From positions 1 through 5,301 of the forward strand of contig JAODAU010000296.1 in NCBI GenBank assembly GCA_025463615.1: a stretch of DNA of 5,301 nucleotides, written 5' to 3'. Below the pieces are notes generated by a model. It was not told the origin of the DNA, searched no databases, and worked only from the letters and a program-made list of their open reading frames with translations. Source of the stretch: Microbacteriaceae bacterium (lineage in GTDB: Bacteria > Actinomycetota > Actinomycetes > Actinomycetales > Microbacteriaceae). Every line of letters begins with the position of its first letter. Position 1 is the first letter of the stretch. Shown here in pieces: positions 1-5,301 of the stretch. The position numbers and the translations under genes were made by a program.

Positions 1-528
1 GACGATCTCGAAACCGGGGCCGCGGTCGTTGACCTCCTCGGCGCCGGCATCGAGCACGGCGCCCAGGATGCCGTCCTCGTCGACGCCCTCGGACTTCGTG
101 ACCGAGATGACACCCTTGCGGGTGAAGTTGTAGGCGACACTGCCCGGGTCGCCCATGGTGCCGCCGTTGCGGGTCATCACGGTGCGCACGTTGGCCGCGG
201 CGCGGTTGCGGTTGTCGGTGAGGCACTCGATGAGCAGGGCGACACCGCTGGGCGCGTAGCCCTCGTACATGATCGTCTGGTAGTCGACGGCCTCGCCGAG
301 CTGGCCCGATCCGCGTTTGATCGCGTTATCGATGTTGGAGTTGGGAACCGAGGTCTTCTTCGCTTTCTGCACGGCGTCGACCAGGGTCGGGTTGCCCGAC
401 AGGTCTGCGCCGCCGAGCTTCGCGGCGACCTCGATGTTCTTGATGAGCTTCGCGAACGACTTGGCACGGCGCTGGTCTTTGACCGCTTTCTGGTGCTTCG
501 TCGTCGCCCATTTGGAGTGGCCTGACAT
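1..528 (-). CDS. yebC: YebC/TACO1-family protein, N-terminal 176 codons (cut by window edge)
   Basis: The start is at 528 and the frame stays open to base 1, giving 176 codons; the family is usually about 250 residues, so the C-terminal third is outside the window. The N-terminus reads [15 protein letters not shown], the signature start of YebC proteins. It is followed by a basic helical stretch ([15 protein letters not shown], residues 23-37), then [12 protein letters not shown] (62-73) and [14 protein letters not shown] (88-101), all family landmarks. Members are cytosolic; they were long annotated as transcriptional regulators, and more recent work on YebC and TACO1 implicates them in relieving ribosome stalling at proline-rich stretches. 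Which role applies here cannot be read from the sequence. An in-frame ATG three codons upstream (537) would add MVG, but the family's conserved start favours 528. There is no Shine-Dalgarno at a usable distance, and a TAGAAT hexamer lies immediately upstream (see that entry). In other actinobacteria ruvC, ruvA and ruvB usually follow. Confidence 0.96.
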   Translation of the reverse strand, partial: MSGHSKWATTKHQKAVKDQRRAKSFAKLIKNIEVAAKLGGADLSGNPTLVDAVQKAKKTSVPNSNIDNAIKRGSGQLGEAVDYQTIMYEGYAPSGVALLIECLTDNRNRAAANVRTVMTRNGGTMGDPGSVAYNFTRKGVISVTKSEGVDEDGILGAVLDAGAEEVNDRGPGFEIV

Positions 529-535
529 GCCGACC

Positions 536-541
536 ATTCTA
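536..541 (-). promoter_or_regulatory. Putative -10 element (TAGAAT) for leaderless yebC
   Basis: On the minus strand the sequence TAGAAT fits the actinobacterial -10 consensus TANNNT. Seven bases (GGTCGGC) separate it from the A of the yebC ATG at 528. Transcription normally starts about seven bases after the -10, so the mRNA would begin at or one base before the start codon: a leaderless message, a common type in actinobacteria. A purine-rich GGAGGGA lies at 557-563, but it ends 28 nt before the ATG, too far to act as a ribosome binding site, and it would be upstream of the transcript start. No convincing -35 hexamer is seen 16-18 nt upstream. This is inferred from spacing and sequence only. 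Confidence 0.55.
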
Positions 542-567
542 GCCAGCCGCGCGCGATCCCTCCGGAC

Positions 568-1098
568 TCACACGGTTCCGTCGACGAGATAGTCGGCGGA
601 GTCCCGCGGATGCTCGCGCGCGACCCACTCGTCCTCCGCCGCCATCCAGCCCTCCCAGAGCGGCAGGGCGTCTGCTCCGTTGCGCTCGAGGCCGCGGGCG
701 AGGCGCAGCTCCGCCGGCGCGTCCACCCAGATGCTGAAGTCGAGAAACGGCCGGAAGACCTCCCGAGACGACGAGACGCCTTCGAGGATGACGACGCCAC
801 CGGGCCCGACCTCGTGCCACTCGGCGAGCTCCCGCCGATCCCAGTCGTAGCGGCGGAAGCGCGCGGGCCGCCCAGCGCCGAGCGGCTCGAGCACCTCGGC
901 GAGCACACGCGGCCACCACTCGAGCGGAACGTCCCAGCTCGCGAAATCGTCGGTGTGGATCACCGTGGCGCCGAGCTCCGCGGCCAGCGCGCCGGCGAGG
1001 GTGCTTTTGCCGGCGCCGCCGAGCCCGTCGACCGCGACCACGCCGCCGTTCTCGCCGACCCGCGATCGGATCCGCGAAACCAGGGGGGCGATGTCCAT
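568..1098 (-). CDS. Uridine-kinase-like P-loop kinase, substrate unknown
   Basis: This 176-residue cytosolic protein has a clear Walker A motif, GLGGAGKS at residues 25-32, within the VVAVDGLGGAGKSTLA strand-loop-helix. HTDDFASW follows at 48-55, where acidic residues commonly take part in metal or substrate binding in nucleoside kinases. RYDWDRRELAEW (83-94) resembles the Y-D-W/Y substrate-site segment of uridine kinase/phosphoribulokinase-type enzymes, VVILEGVSS (102-110) is the matching Walker B-like strand, and SIWVDAPAELRLARGLERN (122-140) is like the strand plus Arg-rich lid. The fold therefore looks like the uridine kinase/PRK group, but the protein is shorter than typical uridine kinase (about 210 residues) and the phosphate acceptor cannot be named. 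It starts 3 nt after pdxT and in the same frame, with no strong ribosome binding site, so translation is probably coupled to pdxT. Its stop lies 39 nt before yebC. It could equally act on another small molecule or a nucleoside monophosphate. The gene call is firm; the function is weak. Confidence 0.9.
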   Translation of the reverse strand: MDIAPLVSRIRSRVGENGGVVAVDGLGGAGKSTLAGALAAELGATVIHTDDFASWDVPLEWWPRVLAEVLEPLGAGRPARFRRYDWDRRELAEWHEVGPGGVVILEGVSSSREVFRPFLDFSIWVDAPAELRLARGLERNGADALPLWEGWMAAEDEWVAREHPRDSADYLVDGTV

Positions 1099-1101
1099 CG
1101 A

Positions 1102-1701
1102 TCAGGCCGCGGCGCGCACCCGGTCGAGGAAGTAGCTGTGGAAGCGCGTGTCGCCGGTCATCTCGGGGTGGAAGGAGGTGCCGAGGAGGTTGCCCTGCTC
1201 GACGGCGACGACGCGCCCGTCGTCCAGCGACGCGAGCACCGTGACGCCCGATCCGACGTCCTCGACGACCGGACCGCGGATGAAGACCGCGTGCACCGAC
1301 GGGTCGCCGAGCACCGGGATCGGCAGGTCGGTCTCGAAGGAGTCCAACTGCGACCCGAACGCGTTCCGGCGCACCGAGATGTCGAGGCCGCCGAGGCTCT
1401 GCTGGCCGGTGATGGCGTCCAGCACCCGGTCGGCCAGCATGATGAGGCCGGCGCACGTGCCGTACACGGGTAGCCCACCGGCGATCGCGGCTTTCAGCGG
1501 CTCGGCCAGGTCGAAGGCGCGCGACAGCTTGTCCATGACGCTGGACTCCCCGCCGGGGATGACGAGGCCGGAGACCTCGGAGAGCTCGCTCGCTCGCTTC
1601 ACCGGCCGGGCATCCGCCCCCAGGGAATCGAGCACGGCGATGTGCTCGCGAAAATCGCCCTGGAGGGCGAGGACGCCGACGACCGGGTTGCTACCAGCCA
1701 C
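1102..1701 (-). CDS. pdxT: PLP synthase glutaminase subunit PdxT
   Basis: PdxT is a class I glutamine amidotransferase that hydrolyses glutamine and passes ammonia to PdxS in the DXP-independent (deoxyxylulose-phosphate-independent) route to pyridoxal 5'-phosphate. The 199 residues match the family's usual length of about 190-200. [12 protein letters not shown] (9-20) is the typical N-terminus and PGGES (49-53) forms the oxyanion-hole loop. The Cys-His-Glu triad is visible as C83 in YGTCAGLI and H178/E180 in [16 protein letters not shown] (111-118) is another conserved family segment. All catalytic residues are present, so the enzyme should be active. The start is GTG at 1701, overlapping the last 11 bases of pdxS. 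No later start would keep the first beta strand, and only a weak GAG lies upstream, which suggests translational coupling to pdxS. A kinase gene follows after 3 nt. Confidence 0.97.
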   Translation of the reverse strand: MAGSNPVVGVLALQGDFREHIAVLDSLGADARPVKRASELSEVSGLVIPGGESSVMDKLSRAFDLAEPLKAAIAGGLPVYGTCAGLIMLADRVLDAITGQQSLGGLDISVRRNAFGSQLDSFETDLPIPVLGDPSVHAVFIRGPVVEDVGSGVTVLASLDDGRVVAVEQGNLLGTSFHPEMTGDTRFHSYFLDRVRAAA

Positions 1702-2593
1702 GCTCGGCGAGCCGGTGCGGGGCCGCCAGGTCGGACACGTTGATGCCGACCATCGCCTCCCCCAGCCCGCGCGACGCCTCGGCGATGACGGCCGGGTCGT
1801 CGAAGAACGTGGTCGCCTTGACGATCGCCGCGGCGCGGCGCGACGGGTCGCCCGACTTGAAGATGCCGGAGCCGACGAACACTCCGTCGGCGCCGAGCTG
1901 CATCATGAGCGCGGCATCCGCGGGGGTGGCGACGCCACCGGCGGTGAAGAGCACGACCGGGAGCTTGCCGGTGGCCGCGACCTCGAGCACCAGCTCGTAC
2001 GGCGCCTGCAGCTCCTTGGCCGCGACATACAGCTCGTCGTGCGACTTGGCCGTGAGCGCCGCGATCTCGGACTTGATGGTGCGGATGTGCTTGGTGGCCT
2101 CCGAGACGTCGCCGGTACCGGCCTCGCCCTTCGAGCGGATCATGGCCGCACCCTCGTTGATGCGACGCAGCGCCTCGCCCAGGTTGGTGGCACCGCAGAC
2201 GAAGGGCACCGTGAAGGGCCACTTGTCGATGTGGTTCACGTAGTCGGCGGGCGACAGCACCTCGGACTCGTCGATGTAGTCAACCTTGAGCGACTGCAGG
2301 ATCTGCGCCTCGACGAAGTGTCCGATGCGAGCCTTGGCCATGACCGGGATGGAGACCTCGGCGATGATGCTCTCGATCAGGTCGGGGTCGCTCATGCGCG
2401 CCACGCCACCCTGCGAACGGATGTCGGCGGGCACGCGCTCCAGCGCCATGACCGCGACCGCCCCGGCGTCCTCCGCGATGCGCGCCTGCTCGGCGGTCAC
2501 CACATCCATGATCACGCCGCCCTTGAGCATCTCGGCGAGCCCGCGCTTGACGCGGCTCGAGCCGATCTCTTCGGAAGTCTTGTTCTCAGCCAC
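1691..2593 (-). CDS. pdxS: Pyridoxal 5'-phosphate synthase subunit PdxS
   Basis: PdxS is the synthase subunit that condenses ribose 5-phosphate, glyceraldehyde 3-phosphate and PdxT-derived ammonia into PLP. It is a (beta/alpha)8 barrel that forms a dodecamer decorated with PdxT. The 300-residue length is typical. Seen directly are GGVIMDVV with D30, [10 protein letters not shown] (50-59), [11 protein letters not shown] (83-93) with the first catalytic lysine K87, [13 protein letters not shown] (105-117), the second lysine K155 in RSKGEAGTG, and the phosphate-binding loops [13 protein letters not shown] (216-228) and [14 protein letters not shown] (237-250). All key residues are intact. The GTG start at 2593 has a good ribosome binding site, AGAGAGG, five bases upstream. 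A 55-nt gap carrying a TAGAAT hexamer separates it from the HIT gene, so pdxS probably heads its own transcript with pdxT and the kinase. No MocR-type pdxR regulator gene is seen in the window. Confidence 0.98.
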   Translation of the reverse strand: MAENKTSEEIGSSRVKRGLAEMLKGGVIMDVVTAEQARIAEDAGAVAVMALERVPADIRSQGGVARMSDPDLIESIIAEVSIPVMAKARIGHFVEAQILQSLKVDYIDESEVLSPADYVNHIDKWPFTVPFVCGATNLGEALRRINEGAAMIRSKGEAGTGDVSEATKHIRTIKSEIAALTAKSHDELYVAAKELQAPYELVLEVAATGKLPVVLFTAGGVATPADAALMMQLGADGVFVGSGIFKSGDPSRRAAAIVKATTFFDDPAVIAEASRGLGEAMVGINVSDLAAPHRLAERGW

Positions 2594-2598
2594 TGTTG

Positions 2599-2605
2599 CC
2601 TCTCT
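2599..2605 (-). promoter_or_regulatory. Ribosome binding site of pdxS
   Basis: AGAGAGG on the minus strand lies five bases upstream of the GTG at 2593. It supports that GTG as the pdxS start and makes pdxS, together with thrS, one of the two genes here with a clear independent initiation site. Confidence 0.75.
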
Positions 2606-2611
2606 GCCGCC

Positions 2612-2625
2612 CCGAACGATTTCGG
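2612..2625 (-). other. Small hairpin in the pdxS leader
   Basis: The minus strand reads CCGAA-ATCG-TTCGG, a perfect five-base-pair stem with a four-base loop, in the 55-nt gap between the HIT stop and the pdxS start. No T-run follows, so it is not a normal intrinsic terminator. If transcription starts near 2628 the hairpin would be at the very 5' end of the pdxS mRNA, where it could protect the end. It may also be a chance palindrome. Confidence 0.35.
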
Positions 2626-2634
2626 AGCCTGTCT

Positions 2635-2640
2635 ATTCTA
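2635..2640 (-). promoter_or_regulatory. Putative -10 element (TAGAAT) for pdxS-pdxT-kinase
   Basis: TAGAAT on the minus strand, in the gap between the HIT gene and pdxS, fits TANNNT. The predicted start is near 2628, giving a leader of about 35 nt that includes the pdxS ribosome binding site. No recognisable TTGACA-like -35 is found 16-19 nt upstream, where the HIT stop codon and last codons lie. The same hexamer occurs before yebC, the other real gap, while the tight junctions lack obvious equivalents. Confidence 0.45.
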
Positions 2641-2648
2641 CGGTCGCG

Positions 2649-3232
2649 CTACGGGGTCGGGTTCGAGGGCCACGCGTTCGCCACCTCGGCCCTGACGTCG
2701 CCGAGCAGCTTCGGGATCGCCTTGGTGCCGGCGATGATCGGGAAGAAGTTCGCGTCGGTCGCCCAGCGCGGCACGATGTGCTGGTGCAGGTGCGAGGCGA
2801 TGCCGGCTCCCGCGATCCTGCCCTGGTTCATGCCGATGTTGAACCCGTCGCAATTCGAGGTCTCGGTGAGCACCCGCATCGCCACCTGCGTGAGACTACC
2901 CATCTCGGCGACCTCCTCCGGCGTGGCCTCGTCATACGTCGCAACATGGCGATACGGGCACACCAGCAGGTGGCCGGAGTTGTAGGGGAACAGGTTGAGC
3001 AGCGCGTAGCAGTGCTCGCCGCGCGCCACGATCAGCGCCTTCTCGTCGCTCAGCGTCGGCGCCACGCAGAACGGGCACTCCTGCTCGTGCGGGCCCGGGC
3101 CGGCCTCGATGTAGACCATGCGGTGCGGGGTCCACAGGCGCTGGAACGCGTCGGGCACGGCCGCGAACTCGCGCGACGACTCCACGGGCACCCCGCCGAA
3201 GTCGGCGGCGCCGTACACGCCCTCGTCGACCA

Positions 3233-3233
<1 letters not shown>
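2649..3233 (-). CDS. HIT-family hydrolase/phosphorylase, probable Ap4A phosphorylase
   Basis: This 194-residue cytosolic protein carries the histidine triad HLHQH (residues 148-152) in the segment SHLHQHIVPRW; the middle histidine H150 is the expected nucleophile. MNQGRIAGAG (135-144) supplies the nucleotide-binding Asn and Gly residues typical of the branch. LFPYNSGHLLVCPYRH (81-96) is the other conserved HIT strand pair. An N-terminal CPFC (C53, C56), with H96 and H148 as possible partners, suggests a zinc site. The N-terminal WTPHRMVYI (34-42) and the position next to thrS match M. tuberculosis Rv2613c, a HIT protein reported as a diadenosine tetraphosphate phosphorylase; the same activity is inferred here. 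Its ATG shares one base with the thrS stop (TGATG), so translation is probably coupled to thrS. A pairing makes sense because aminoacyl-tRNA synthetases form Ap4A from aminoacyl-adenylate. It could also act on other nucleoside polyphosphates. Confidence 0.93.
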
Positions 3234-5269
<2,036 letters not shown>

Positions 5270-5278
5270 GGTGTGGTG

Positions 5279-5284
5279 CTCCTC
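5279..5284 (-). promoter_or_regulatory. Ribosome binding site of thrS
   Basis: GAGGAG on the minus strand is nine bases upstream of the GTG at 5269. It decides this start over internal candidates, which would lose part of the TGS region. The remaining bases to 5301 are noncoding leader with nothing else recognisable. Confidence 0.75.
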
Positions 5285-5301
5285 GAGTCGGTGACGGATT
5301 A

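Noticed and set aside
529..567. Possible terminator between the kinase gene and yebC
   Set aside because: The GC-rich stretch contains short self-complementary CGCGCG, but there is no clear stem-loop followed by a T-run, so read-through into yebC cannot be excluded.
539..1456. Minus-strand frame of 305 codons overlapping pdxT and the kinase
   Set aside because: It is extremely Arg/Ala/Gly-rich and out of frame with two proteins that have clear catalytic motifs.
1148..2695. Plus-strand open frame of 515 codons opposite pdxT and pdxS
   Set aside because: It is antisense to two intact enzyme genes, runs through the 55-nt gap, and has low-complexity Arg/Asp/His-rich composition with no motif.

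Overview
This 5.3-kb window comes from a high-GC Gram-positive bacterium (Actinomycetota). The protein features fit the Microbacteriaceae best, but that family placement is an inference from memory of similar proteins. By eye GC is roughly two-thirds. Third codon positions are strongly G/C-biased, and three of six start codons are GTG. The sequence is ordinary chromosomal housekeeping DNA. I see no mobile element, CRISPR array, RNA gene or sign of recent transfer.

All six genes lie on the minus strand. Read in the direction of transcription (from the right-hand end) they are: thrS (threonyl-tRNA synthetase), a HIT-family Ap4A phosphorylase-like gene, pdxS and pdxT (the two subunits of PLP synthase), a small uridine-kinase-like P-loop kinase, and the first 176 codons of a yebC/TACO1-family gene that runs off the left edge. 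Packing is tight. thrS and the HIT gene share one base, pdxS and pdxT overlap by 11 bases, and the kinase starts 3 bases after pdxT. The only real gaps are 55 nt before pdxS and 39 nt before yebC. Each gap contains a TAGAAT hexamer that looks like an actinobacterial -10 element, so the cluster probably has internal transcription starts in addition to read-through.

The order matches the conserved actinobacterial thrS-HIT-...-pdxS-pdxT-yebC neighbourhood known from Mycobacterium tuberculosis (Rv2614c to Rv2603c). Two differences stand out. The phosphatidylinositol/PIM block (pgsA, acyltransferase, pimA) that lies between the HIT gene and pdxS in mycobacteria is absent here, and a small kinase sits between pdxT and yebC. 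Functionally, thrS charges tRNA and the HIT protein may dispose of the Ap4A that aminoacyl-tRNA synthetases make as a by-product. PdxS and PdxT together make pyridoxal 5'-phosphate. YebC is a translation or transcription factor.

No previously undescribed system was found. The observations most worth checking are a probable leaderless start for yebC (-10 hexamer 7 nt before the ATG, no usable Shine-Dalgarno) and the unassigned kinase in the PLP-synthase operon, which is in the same reading frame as pdxT and separated from it by one UGA and one codon.
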